Source: Evansella clarkii
GTDB taxonomy: Bacteria > Bacillota > Bacilli > Bacillales > Salisediminibacteriaceae
DNA: 64,000 nucleotides
Reading direction: 5' to 3'
Assembly: GCF_002019695.1 (NCBI RefSeq)
Contig: NZ_KV917376.1
Span: 4,040,974 to 4,104,973 of the forward strand
Made by a program: the position numbers and the translations under genes. The notes below the pieces were generated by a model. The model worked only from the letters and a program-made list of their open reading frames with translations, was not told the DNA's origin and made no database searches. Below are positions 24,996 through 33,080 of the stretch, one piece after another; position 1 is the first letter of the stretch, and every line of letters begins with the position of its first letter.

Positions 24996-25118
24996 TTATG
25001 TTATAAAATTAAACAGCCGGACAATCAATCTTGGGACAAATAACAATACTTGCAGCAATAACTCCAGTAAAAGCGTAAACCAGTTATTTCTTTCCTCTAT
25101 ACGCTTTTTCACAGGCAT
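24996..25118 (-). CDS. Tiny amphipathic/hydrophobic protein, PRLIxR family copy 1
   Basis: A 40-residue frame (MPVKKRIEERNN, then LLELLLQVLLFVPRLIVRLF) follows AGGGAGGAG with a five-base spacer. It closely resembles the 39-residue ORF at 29054-29173: both have a basic head, a helix of the form E-V/L-x-L-E/Q-V-L, the motif PRLIxR and a short hydrophobic tail. Two copies with the same design and good ribosome binding sites argue for real genes. The function is unknown; a membrane-surface helix is likely. Confidence 0.6.
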   Translation of the reverse strand: MPVKKRIEERNNWFTLLLELLLQVLLFVPRLIVRLFNFIT

Positions 25119-25325
25119 CCCTGCTCCTCCCTTATTTTGACCTGGGTGAATCTTCTCTCTTTCTTCTCAATTGGTTTACTCTTCAGATCACCTCATCCCA
25201 CTTTAAGTTTCATCATTTTTATATGTTTTACTGCTTGCTTTCCTGTTGTCCCTCAGTCAACGCATCTTCATGAATGTGGAAATCTATGTTACTGTATTAG
25301 TAGATTAACTTTACAGGAGGAGAAC

Positions 25326-25610
25326 ATGAGCAGCATACATATAGAAGAATCAAAACTCAATACGAAAGCGGTTACTTCTCTGCTTCTTGGTATCCTTTCG
25401 ATTGTCTGTCTTATTTTTGCGCCCCTTGGTTTGCCGCTGGGTATCGCCGGTTTACTTCTCGGAATCTCAGGCTGGAAAGAAATAAAGCGTCTTAATGAAG
25501 ACGGTAGAAAGCTTGCTGTCTCCGGAATCGTTTGCAGCCTTATTGGTACAACACTTCCCCTTCTCATAGCAGTGATCGGTTACCTTGCATATACAAATAC
25601 ATCTTTATGA
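25326..25610 (+). CDS. DUF4190-type small membrane protein
   Basis: The 94-residue protein has two membrane spans joined by a short cytoplasmic loop (GWKEIKRLNEDGRKLAVSGI). The repeated small-residue pattern LLLGILSI..PLGIAGLLLGI is typical of DUF4190. ATG 25326 is chosen as AGGAGG is five bases upstream; longer frames lack such a site. The role of the family is unknown. A terminator follows and is shared with the convergent gene. Confidence 0.8.
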   Translation: MSSIHIEESKLNTKAVTSLLLGILSIVCLIFAPLGLPLGIAGLLLGISGWKEIKRLNEDGRKLAVSGIVCSLIGTTLPLLIAVIGYLAYTNTSL

Positions 25611-25616
25611 TAGTTA

Positions 25617-25660
25617 CAGGCAGACTCCGGGAAAAATGGAAAGTTTGCCTGATTATTTTT
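25617..25660. terminator. Terminator between convergent genes
   Basis: CAGGCAGACT pairs with AGTTTGCCTG (one G-U), then ATTATTTTTT. It serves the DUF4190 gene and abuts the end of the minus-strand membrane protein gene. Confidence 0.75.
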
Positions 25661-26232
25661 TAGTATTCAATCCAGAACCCGGCAATGTTAATGCCTTTAA
25701 ATTCCTCCTTATTTCCCTCGCTGTTCTCCAGTTCAAGGTATCCTCTAGCGTAAAAAAGCCGCCATTCATAAATACTTCTCGTTATGGGCAGTAATTCAGC
25801 AGTTGTTTCCACCACATTTTCCGCGTTAACATAGGTTGATATTTTGACGCATTCATATGTAAAACATTTATAGATCTCTTTTCTGCTCACATGATTTTCA
25901 AAAGAATCCTGATAACTGGGCACAAGAGCGACTATAAAAAATAACGCAATAAGTGAAAACTTTATTACCACTGGCTTCTTACTTTCCTGCTTTTTCCTGC
26001 AAATCAATAAACCTATATAAGAAAATAACGTAACAAAAATCAGCCAGCCAAATCGATCAAATAATACTGCCGCAAAGAAGGAATTTGCTGCAATAAAGTA
26101 AAGATATCTGTAAATCTTCGTAATTGATTCATTATCCAATTCTTTTCGCTCGTCTTCTGTATCTTTCGCAAAAACAAAGCACAGCGACACAACAAAAATG
26201 CAAGTCATGATAAGTAAATTCAAGACTGCCAT
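25660..26232 (-). CDS. Membrane protein, unknown function
   Basis: The 190-residue product has about four spans in its first 115 residues and an extracytoplasmic C-terminal domain (from SYQDSFENHVSRKEIYKCF) with two Cys and strand-rich sequence. ATG 26232 is preferred with GGGGATG upstream; an earlier GTG at 26253 lies too close to the preceding gene. It follows the zinc-finger gene by 24 bases on the same strand, so the two are likely one operon. Confidence 0.68.
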   Translation of the reverse strand: MAVLNLLIMTCIFVVSLCFVFAKDTEDERKELDNESITKIYRYLYFIAANSFFAAVLFDRFGWLIFVTLFSYIGLLICRKKQESKKPVVIKFSLIALFFIVALVPSYQDSFENHVSRKEIYKCFTYECVKISTYVNAENVVETTAELLPITRSIYEWRLFYARGYLELENSEGNKEEFKGINIAGFWIEY

Positions 26233-26256
26233 CCCACATCCCCCAGTGCACAATAT

Positions 26257-26580
26257 TTAATTGTCTGTTTCAATTGCTTTATATTCTGTAAAATAAGGAA
26301 ACATGAATGATATGATTGAATAGTAAGCCATGCCTGTTGAAAGATAAATAATAGTATTCAGATCAGAGTCTGGATAGGACAGGCGACTTTCTATAAAATT
26401 ATAGAAAAATAGCTGATACGTTATTAAAGGATAATTATCATCCAAAAACTGTTCTTGTTTGTTTTTTTTATGATTAGTTCCGCACACTTGACACTCTATC
26501 CCCCTGCCAAACCAACAGCTGACTAAAACCTTTTCCCACCGAAACTGGTGAGCGCACACACGGCATTCTGGCAGCTTCAT
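26257..26580 (-). CDS. CxxC-20-CxxC (TIGR04104) family zinc-finger membrane protein
   Basis: The 107-residue protein starts with ECRVCAHQFRW and then IECQVCGTNH. The two CxxC pairs (Cys6/Cys9 and Cys30/Cys33) are separated by exactly 20 residues, the signature of the TIGR04104 family. A hydrophobic C-terminal region follows (TIIYLSTGMAYYSIISFMF). Most members are small zinc-ribbon proteins with membrane spans and no assigned role. It is the first gene of a two-gene unit. Confidence 0.82.
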   Translation of the reverse strand: MKLPECRVCAHQFRWEKVLVSCWFGRGIECQVCGTNHKKNKQEQFLDDNYPLITYQLFFYNFIESRLSYPDSDLNTIIYLSTGMAYYSIISFMFPYFTEYKAIETDN

Positions 26581-26779
26581 TTGTACCTCCTGTTATGGCC
26601 TTCTATCGTTAAGCAGAGAGAATGGATTAATTAATCATCCGCTGATTTGATACCTAATATTATTATTCATTACTATTCTGCATTAAGGAAAAATTTTCCT
26701 TCTTTATCGTTAAATCTGCCAATTATGTGAATCAATTTCATAATTCAAGATTTTCATCATTAATACAAACATTATCTTA

Positions 26780-27018
26780 AAATGTTACATTGTTTTTCGA
26801 TTTACGCTACAGACGGACGCGTTCTGCGGGCACGGCTTCAACTAATTTTGACAAATGAACGCCGTCAAAAATGGATTTTCAGCTTCTCATGCTTTTCCCG
26901 TAGGAACGAGCATCATCTTCGCCGCAAATGCATCGAGTTGTCTCGACGGATATTCTTCGGAGCTAAGCTGGAAGAGGAAGAGACAGTCGCCGTCTTACAC
27001 TGCAATCGAAAAGTAATG
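26780..27018. repeat. Dispersed-type repeat with inverted ends
   Basis: A stretch of about 235 bases of higher G+C content (GACGCGTTCTGCGGGCACGG onward) is bounded by TTTTCGATT at 26790 and its complement AATCGAAAA near 27005, with ACATT/AATGT outside each. It lies in a gap of 550 bases without other genes. As I recall, the internal sequence belongs to an intergenic repeat common in Bacillaceae; a search is needed. A frame across it is not a gene. Confidence 0.55.
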
Positions 27019-27070
27019 TTCGTTTTTTTTCAAAGTCTATATATATGAAATTCATTCATGTATGTAAACA

Positions 27071-27096
27071 AAAAAAGCTGCCTCAGCAGCTTTTTC
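27071..27096. terminator. Bidirectional terminator
   Basis: AAAAAGCTGC, loop CTCA and GCAGCTTTTT make a 10-bp symmetrical stem with T-runs on both strands, 36 bases after the signal peptidase gene. Confidence 0.85.
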
Positions 27097-27131
27097 GTCT
27101 CACTTACCTAGTATTTTTCCGGAACCGTTCG

Positions 27132-27755
27132 TCACTCTTCTTGAAAAAAGTCAAACCTGTCAAACGGGTAATACCTGAGAACAACTTTTCCGATTATATT
27201 ATCAATTGGTATCGGCCCGACACTCCGGCTGTCCATGCTGGCATTTCTGTTATCTCCCATGACAAAAACCGAATCATCAGGGACCACTACAGGATGGAAA
27301 TCCCGGTAAATTTCTTCTTTTATATATGCTTCTTCTACTAATTCCCCGTTACGGTAAACTGCTCCGCCGCTTACTTCAATTTTGTCGCCTGGAAGCCCGA
27401 CAATCCGTTTAATCCACGCATGTGTTTCTATTGTGTCACTGTTAGTAAGATATGCAAAGGCAGGACTTTCAAGCAATGTATCTTTCCAGGTTCTTTCCAT
27501 ATGTACACGGCTGTCTACAACGACCATCTCCCCATATTCCGGCACATTGCCTAATAAGTACGGCGCTTTAAAAACAATAACACGGTCCCCGCCTTGTCCG
27601 TCCGCGAGGTCAGCCCCTTCGAGGGAAGGTTCCATCGAACTGCCGATTACAGCATACGGCTGTATGATAAAAACACTAATAAGCACCGCAAATATAAATG
27701 CCAGCATAATTGCTTTTATCCAGCCTGCCACTTCACTAATAAGTCGAAAAAACAT
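27132..27755 (-). CDS. Signal peptidase I
   Basis: The 207-residue enzyme removes signal peptides from exported proteins. It has one N-terminal membrane anchor and then the catalytic boxes: GSSMEPSL with the nucleophile Ser40, WIKRIVGLPGD with the general-base Lys, and GDNRNASMDSR. The domain is extracytoplasmic. Its size fits the chromosomal SipS/SipT group of bacilli. ATG 27755 is favoured, with AGGAGAG eight bases upstream; a GTG at 27764 directly abuts that site. It is monocistronic with a strong terminator. Confidence 0.95.
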   Translation of the reverse strand: MFFRLISEVAGWIKAIMLAFIFAVLISVFIIQPYAVIGSSMEPSLEGADLADGQGGDRVIVFKAPYLLGNVPEYGEMVVVDSRVHMERTWKDTLLESPAFAYLTNSDTIETHAWIKRIVGLPGDKIEVSGGAVYRNGELVEEAYIKEEIYRDFHPVVVPDDSVFVMGDNRNASMDSRSVGPIPIDNIIGKVVLRYYPFDRFDFFQEE

Positions 27756-27940
27756 CGTTCCCACTCTCCTGATTTTCCCTCATAGGCTTTATTTCCGTTA
27801 ACATGGTTGTCTTCTATGATTTTAACATTAAATACGTTCTTTAGCTTATAAATTTTAACTGCTGAATGCGACATAATTTTAAAATGCGCATCCTCTTTTA
27901 TCAAAGATGCGCTTGTTGTTTCACTATTTTTCGCTGTTAC

Positions 27941-28927
27941 TTAAAGTTTCACTATCGTTCTTCCCCGGACTTGTCCCTGAATAATCTCTCTTAATACTTC
28001 CGGAAGCTCCTCCAATGAGATTTCATTCACTATTTCACCAGTTAGTTCCGCTGGTTTTAAATCACTTCCAAGGCGGTCCCACACTTGCAGGCGCTTATCC
28101 ATTGGACAGACTACTGAGTCTATTCCGAGCAGGTTGACGCCTCTGGAGATGAATGGCACAACCGTTGTGGAAACTTTAATCCCTCCAGTTAGCCCGGATG
28201 TAGCAACAGAACCCCCATACTTGAGTGTCTTTAAGATATACTGGAGTGTTTTTCCCCCAACCGGGTCCACTGCCCCTGCCCATTTCTCTTCATTTAGAGG
28301 TGCCTCTTCCGGGTCAACTATGTCATTACGGTTAATTACATGCTTGGCACCAATACTCTTAAGGTATTGTTCTTCCTGTATTTTTCCGGTGCTTGCTGTT
28401 ACTTCGTAGCCTTTATTAGCCAGGATGTTGACTGCGATGCTGCCCACTCCGCCTGTCGCTCCTGCCACTAAAACAGGACCGTCTTTCGGTGTCAGCCCGT
28501 TGCCTTCAAGCCTTTCCACAGAAAGTGCCGCCGTAAATCCTGCAGTGCCAAGAATCATCGCTTCTTTCAGCGTAAGCCCTTCCGGCAAAGGAACTACCCA
28601 ATCGGCAGGTACCCGGGCAACTTCGCTGAATCCTCCGGAATGGCCTGTGCCTAACCGATAGCTTGTCACTATGACTTCGTCGCCAGTTTTATATTTTTCA
28701 CTTTTAGAATCCAACACTGTTCCGGCAAGGTCAATGCCAGGTACTAACGGTGTCGTTTCCACCAGCTGGCCCTGAACCGCTACGATCCCATCTTTAAAAT
28801 TCACGCTGGAATATTCGACCTTGATAGTCACTTCCCCTTCAGGAAGGTCGTCCAGTGAAAGCTGCTTTATTTCCAGGTTTGTCTGATCATTTACTTTGTC
28901 TAATACTAAAGCTTTAAAAGAGTCCAT
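27941..28927 (-). CDS. YhdH/YhfP-type quinone oxidoreductase (MDR superfamily)
   Basis: The 328-residue protein is a zinc-free medium-chain dehydrogenase/reductase. Features are EYSSVNFKDGIVAVQG near the start, VPGIDLAGTV, GTAGFTAALSVERL, and the NADPH-binding VLVAGATGGVGSIAVNILA. This pattern is that of acryloyl-CoA reductase / YhdH-type oxidoreductases. ATG 28927 (MDSFKALVL) is preferred, with GAAAGG ten bases upstream; the longer frame from 28993 starts with sequence foreign to the family. It is transcribed singly. Confidence 0.9.
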   Translation of the reverse strand: MDSFKALVLDKVNDQTNLEIKQLSLDDLPEGEVTIKVEYSSVNFKDGIVAVQGQLVETTPLVPGIDLAGTVLDSKSEKYKTGDEVIVTSYRLGTGHSGGFSEVARVPADWVVPLPEGLTLKEAMILGTAGFTAALSVERLEGNGLTPKDGPVLVAGATGGVGSIAVNILANKGYEVTASTGKIQEEQYLKSIGAKHVINRNDIVDPEEAPLNEEKWAGAVDPVGGKTLQYILKTLKYGGSVATSGLTGGIKVSTTVVPFISRGVNLLGIDSVVCPMDKRLQVWDRLGSDLKPAELTGEIVNEISLEELPEVLREIIQGQVRGRTIVKL

Positions 28928-29053
28928 TATATCAAGCCCTTTCCACACTTTTTTCAGGTTCTTCCTAAAATGGCCTGAAGTTTGTATTAACAAATTAACA
29001 TAATGGATTCCTGCGCTTCAAATAATCAAACTTCATGGTACACCAGGCAGCTC

Positions 29054-29173
29054 TCAGGATATATTCTTTATAAAACGGCCGATCAGCCGCGGAAGATAGA
29101 CCAGCACTTCCAAAAACACTTCAAATAAGGCAGCAGCCGTATGGCCTCTGTCGTCCTTCTTCTTCCTGCCCAT
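29054..29173 (-). CDS. Tiny amphipathic/hydrophobic protein, PRLIxR family copy 2
   Basis: A 39-residue frame (MGRKKKDDRGHTAAALFEVF, then LEVLVYLPRLIGRFIKNIS) follows AGGGAGAT. It is a paralogue in design of the ORF at 24996-25118: a charged head, a hydrophobic helix with E-V-L, the PRLIxR motif and a short tail. No cysteine or other motif is present. It lies between two minus-strand genes with enough space for its own promoter. Confidence 0.6.
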   Translation of the reverse strand: MGRKKKDDRGHTAAALFEVFLEVLVYLPRLIGRFIKNIS

Positions 29174-29282
29174 TAATTAATATCTCCCTTCATCAGCTGT
29201 CAGTTTCCCGTCACTTTCTCTTCTGTTAATTACTTACGAATCGGGCAAAAAATAGTTTCAATAAAAAAAGAGCAGCTGACTC

Positions 29283-29528
29283 TTATAAATTTAACCCGGT
29301 AAAAAATCCATATAAAGGAAGAAAAGCAAAGACAACCAGCACCGTCCCGGTAATTATTTTCGCTTTATAAACAAGGCAGGTGATGCCTCTTGATAAAAGA
29401 ATGATAGATAAAAACGGCAATATGTAGTGGAACATTGCAAGAGGAGAACCTTTTAAAAAGAAAATCAGCGCTAACAAACCAATTGCCCCAACAGATATAA
29501 AAAAATATATATCCAAAATCTGTTTCAT
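29283..29528 (-). CDS. Small membrane protein, unknown function
   Basis: The 81-residue product has three hydrophobic segments (about residues 5-25, 32-46 and 58-77). GGAGGAG precedes the ATG. It lies 71 bases downstream of the RDD gene and is likely in the same transcript. The family is not recognised. Confidence 0.68.
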   Translation of the reverse strand: MKQILDIYFFISVGAIGLLALIFFLKGSPLAMFHYILPFLSIILLSRGITCLVYKAKIITGTVLVVFAFLPLYGFFTGLNL

Positions 29529-29599
29529 TTGTTCTCCTCCATTTTCAATCTGGTTATCACTAGGCCTCCTGCGGGCATTAACATACCTTGCCGAAGCTC

Positions 29600-30046
29600 T
29601 TAATATTCCCGTTTATACTCCTTAGGTTCCATTTCCTGCTTATTTTTATATACTACATAGGTTTTCGCCAGTTTATCGTGAAAGCCTGTTTTTCTGTCTG
29701 AGAATGCCACCATAATATACCCTATGAATAATATCAGTGAAAGGAACTGGGAAAAATACCTGACCGCAGATCTCATGAAAGAAATTTTGCTGCCATCCTT
29801 GTTTATTATTTTTATTCGGAACAAAGCTTTTCCCAGTGTACCCTGAAGCTTTGTTACTGGCATGATAATAACGTAAAGCGACCAGATAACTGCCAGCGGA
29901 ATAATCTGCCAGTCTGTAGTATTCTCATATCCTCCTAAGCCAAAAATCAGCCGGCTGAGCATATTAAAAGGATACAGTATAATTAGACAATCCACAAAAA
30001 GAGCAAACAGCCTCACAAAGAAACCTGCATAATTATATCCTGCCAT
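29600..30046 (-). CDS. RDD-family membrane protein
   Basis: The 148-residue protein has the RDD pattern: Arg and Asp in the first span (FVRLFALFVDCLII), the GTLGKALFRIKI loop, and the last Asp-containing segment GFHDKLAKTYVVYK. There are three or four membrane spans. RDD proteins have been linked to ion transport in alkaliphiles, but no assigned substrate follows from the sequence. GAGGAGG supports the ATG. It heads a short run with the 81-residue membrane protein. Confidence 0.88.
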   Translation of the reverse strand: MAGYNYAGFFVRLFALFVDCLIILYPFNMLSRLIFGLGGYENTTDWQIIPLAVIWSLYVIIMPVTKLQGTLGKALFRIKIINKDGSKISFMRSAVRYFSQFLSLILFIGYIMVAFSDRKTGFHDKLAKTYVVYKNKQEMEPKEYKREY

Positions 30047-30299
30047 AATACCGCCTCCTCTGTATGAATTCTTTCATTAAATTTTGTTTACATAATAATA
30101 TTATAGTTAACTCAATTGTATAGAAATTTCATTTCAATATTGTCCACATCACGTTGAGTTATTAGATAATTAAGAAACTTTCACAAAACAGTAACAAGTG
30201 TGATAAAAATCCGCTTTGTTTTTTGAGTATAATTTAATTAAGAAAACGTTTACAGTCACCCTTTTCACGAACACTTATACATTTGAAAGGATGATTAAA

Positions 30300-30479
30300 A
30301 TGGAATACAACAAATCAAAACAAAGACTGGAGGAAATGAAGCAGGAACTGATTGATGAACTGGAAAACCCGGGTTTGACAACTGCCGAAATAGAAAGACT
30401 TAAAATGTATATTGCTAACTATGAGTATATCATCGAATTAACAGACATGAATCATTATGGACGCGGTCCTGGTATCTGA
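30300..30479 (+). CDS. Small helical protein, unknown function
   Basis: The 59-residue product is highly charged and helical (SKQRLEEMKQELIDELENPG, then IERLKMYIANYEYIIEL), like a short antiparallel helical hairpin. It has the size of Spo0E-like phosphatase proteins but lacks their SQxLD motif. ATG 30300 is used, with GAAAGG nine bases upstream. A terminator follows. Its own promoter must lie in the divergent gap with the RDD gene. Confidence 0.7.
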   Translation: MEYNKSKQRLEEMKQELIDELENPGLTTAEIERLKMYIANYEYIIELTDMNHYGRGPGI

Positions 30480-30485
30480 GTATAT

Positions 30486-30511
30486 AGTGAACCAGGTTCG
30501 CTCTTTTTTTT
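30486..30511 (+). terminator. Rho-independent terminator
   Basis: AGTGAA and TTCGCT pair around CCAGG and are followed by eight T, seven bases after the small helical gene. Confidence 0.75.
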
Positions 30512-30935
30512 GCCTAAAAAAGAAAAAAACAATACTATTATAAGTATTGCTGAGCACTACCAGATTAACCATATGGCTGCTGGTATTTGTTATTCATTTT
30601 CTGCGATTCCCTTTGCTGCTCAGCTGGCAATCCTTCCAATCACTGGCAAAATTACGAGAAGAATCTGTACATAAAGAAATGCTTCCAGCGCCTTCTCATC
30701 GTCAACAACTTTCGTTTCTGTTCTTTGACGTTCCATTCAGCATTCCCCCTCAAATCTCCTTTAATACCATGCTCTGTCTCTTTTTTTCTTATTATAGCAT
30801 GCAAAAAAGGAAAAATGAGGATATAAAATATGAATATTTTTACATTAAAATTATTTTTTGGATGTATTTCGACAAGCATTCGACCCTAATTTTCGGGGCT
30901 GATTCGTTATCTTCTATTAATTGCTTTCATAGAAC
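30512..30935. other. Intergenic stretch without convincing gene
   Basis: About 420 bases between convergent genes. A long plus-strand frame exists but runs into the M20 gene on the other strand, has no ribosome binding site and no familiar composition. I see no repeat array or riboswitch. Confidence 0.4.
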
Positions 30936-30961
30936 AGAGGGAGCTGCATACAGCTCCCTCT
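30936..30961. terminator. Hairpin downstream of M20 peptidase gene
   Basis: AGAGGGAGCTG, loop CATA and a perfect complement form an 11-bp stem. No T-run follows, so it could be a processing or attenuation hairpin as well as a terminator. Confidence 0.55.
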
Positions 30962-30990
30962 CACTAGTTATTCGTACACTATATCCCCTC

Positions 30991-32304
30991 TTACTTTATC
31001 CGCTGGACGGCTTTAAAGATTGCTTCAGTTCCAAAATATAAACACTCAACGGGTATCCGTTCGTCTGCGGCATGCACGCTTGCGGTAAAATTAAAATCAG
31101 GCGGCAGATTCATTGGCGTAAAACCGTATGTCTGGATGCCAAGATTTGAGAAAAACCGACCGTCCGTCACTCCTGGAAGCACATACGGTATAGGCTTTGC
31201 TTTCTTATCATTTTCTTTAAGTATCTGTGCAAGAGTATTAAAGTGAGTTTTATCTGTTTCGGTTTCAACAATATCTGAACGGATAAATTCTATTTCCACA
31301 GAATCGTCATCAATCAGCTCTCTGAGTTCTTCCGCAAAATCCTCTTCCGTATAACCTGGTAGAATCCTGCCGTCTACCTCCAAAGTAATTTCGCTTGGAA
31401 TAACATTGATTTTATCACTTGCCCTCAAAACTGTGGGAGACGCAGTATGATGCAGGAGGCTTCCGAACATTTTGCCTTTGTCTCCTAACATTTTCAGGAC
31501 TTTCTCTGTTTTTTTCGGATTCAGAAGCTGTCTGAGTACGAGCTTCTTCGGCAAGGAAAGCTCCTTTGTGATCGCTTTTATCATCTCTCTCGCTTCCGGT
31601 GTAATATGAACAGGAAGAGGCTGATTCAGTTTTTCCAGAACCTGCCCCAGCTTAGCCATCGCTCCATCCTTAACCGGCATGGATCCGTGACCCCCTGGGC
31701 CTCTGATTGTAAGCTTCACCCAGCTTGACTGTTTTTCTGCCACCATTATTGGATAAAATCGTTTATTCGCAAGCTCCATAGAGAAACCGCCGAATTCACC
31801 AAGTGCATACTTCACCCCTTCAAACAGGTGGGGATGCTCCTCTGTTAAATATTTCGCCCCGTAATCTCCTCCGTTTTCTTCGTCACTTAAAATAACGAGA
31901 AGCAGGTCTCCCGGCAGTGGCGTTTTTTCCGCTTTCGCCTGCAGAAAAGCAGCAATCATCATCGCTACGCCGCTTTTCATATCCAGCGCGCCTCGTCCCC
32001 ATATATAACCATCAATAATATCACCTGAAAAAGGATCATGAGACCAGTCCTGATTCTCTGTAGTTACAACATCGACATGGCCATAAAGCATTAGAGGCGG
32101 CGCATCCCCCTCTCCCTTTAATCGTGCTATTAAATTCGGCCGGTTTTCATCAAGCGAAACGAGCCGGGATTCAATGCCATACTCAGTGAGCAGGCTCTGG
32201 ATATATTCTATACAGGCCCGCTCATGCCCGGGCGGGTTTGTCGTATTAAACTGTATTAATTTCTGCAGAATTTGATCTGGTTTTTTATGTATGGATGGAC
32301 CCAT
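30991..32304 (-). CDS. M20-family metallopeptidase
   Basis: The 437-residue enzyme has the M20/ArgE/DapE di-zinc signatures: YGHVDVV, WGRGALDMKSGVA, and SDEENGGDYGA, with the catalytic Asp and Glu. The dimerisation domain carries GPGGHGSMPVKDGAMAKL. It probably hydrolyses a peptide or an N-acylated amino acid. AAGGGGGA precedes the ATG. The two downstream-facing membrane protein genes that precede it in transcription form a plausible uptake pair, so the set is likely a peptide- or amino-acid-conjugate utilisation unit. Confidence 0.92.
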   Translation of the reverse strand: MGPSIHKKPDQILQKLIQFNTTNPPGHERACIEYIQSLLTEYGIESRLVSLDENRPNLIARLKGEGDAPPLMLYGHVDVVTTENQDWSHDPFSGDIIDGYIWGRGALDMKSGVAMMIAAFLQAKAEKTPLPGDLLLVILSDEENGGDYGAKYLTEEHPHLFEGVKYALGEFGGFSMELANKRFYPIMVAEKQSSWVKLTIRGPGGHGSMPVKDGAMAKLGQVLEKLNQPLPVHITPEAREMIKAITKELSLPKKLVLRQLLNPKKTEKVLKMLGDKGKMFGSLLHHTASPTVLRASDKINVIPSEITLEVDGRILPGYTEEDFAEELRELIDDDSVEIEFIRSDIVETETDKTHFNTLAQILKENDKKAKPIPYVLPGVTDGRFFSNLGIQTYGFTPMNLPPDFNFTASVHAADERIPVECLYFGTEAIFKAVQRIK

Positions 32305-32366
32305 AATTTTTCCCCCTTGAAATTCTTTCTCTAATATCCTGCTAAAAATGGCAGCTCGTCTTTACA

Positions 32367-33065
32367 TCACTGCTTTTTTCGGCGCTCAATTAACATACAA
32401 ACGATTACTGTAAGAAGAATTGAAACGAAAATATTATTCCAAGCTCCCACTGGCTGCATGATTACTGCCAAAGCGACAGTTATTCCAACTACAGCATAAA
32501 CCGGCTTTTTAATAGCAAACTGGCCAAGAATACCACCGAAAATGGCAGGCAAAATGTATTGCAGCATGTCCTGCGCTCCTGGCGGCAAAACAGAAAGCAG
32601 GTAAGATCCGCCAAAAATAATAGGAATTAATATGGCAACATTCATAATTGATGCTGCACCAATACCTAAAGTTGCTGCAATTTCCCCTTTTTTTGTACCA
32701 GGCTCAGCACCAATAGAATTTTGCGCAGCTGCAGCGGAAGGAAGACACATATTTGAAATATTACCAGTTAGAAAAGCCAGGTACGTGCCGGAAACCCCCA
32801 GTGTTGGATAATATAATACCGGCTCCATCGCCCAGGCCAGTCCCATAAGGGCAGCGAAAGCAAGATACGCAGCAATGATCGGGCCCCAGCCAGGATGATA
32901 TCCCAGTACAAAGGATAGATATACTGGAAGCAGAAGAGACAGAATAATAACACTCCAGATGGTTACTCTTCCCCAGAAATGAATCCGGCTGTAATAGTCA
33001 GTCAGGCCTTCTGCCCCTGGAGCGGCTTTATTTTTTCCCGAAAGCGAAGTATCATTTAAAGCCAT
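32367..33065 (-). CDS. Membrane protein, partner of DUF5058 protein
   Basis: The 232-residue product has about six membrane spans and conserved small-residue stretches (SNMCLPSAAAAQNSIGAEPG), which look like a re-entrant loop of a transporter. AAGGAGG supports the ATG. It starts 15 bases after the DUF5058 gene and precedes an M20 peptidase on the same strand. A transport function is inferred from topology and context only. Confidence 0.75.
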   Translation of the reverse strand: MALNDTSLSGKNKAAPGAEGLTDYYSRIHFWGRVTIWSVIILSLLLPVYLSFVLGYHPGWGPIIAAYLAFAALMGLAWAMEPVLYYPTLGVSGTYLAFLTGNISNMCLPSAAAAQNSIGAEPGTKKGEIAATLGIGAASIMNVAILIPIIFGGSYLLSVLPPGAQDMLQYILPAIFGGILGQFAIKKPVYAVVGITVALAVIMQPVGAWNNIFVSILLTVIVCMLIERRKKQ

Positions 33066-33080
33066 AAGCCTTGCCTCCTT

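Noticed and set aside
26782-27048. 88-residue plus-strand frame
   Set aside because: It coincides with the repeat element; no ribosome binding site and no protein-like pattern.
30300-30479. Spo0E-like phosphatase
   Set aside because: Right size and helical hairpin, but the SQxLD signature is absent.
30547-31041. 164-residue plus-strand frame
   Set aside because: It has no ribosome binding site, overlaps the M20 gene in antisense and has an unlikely composition.
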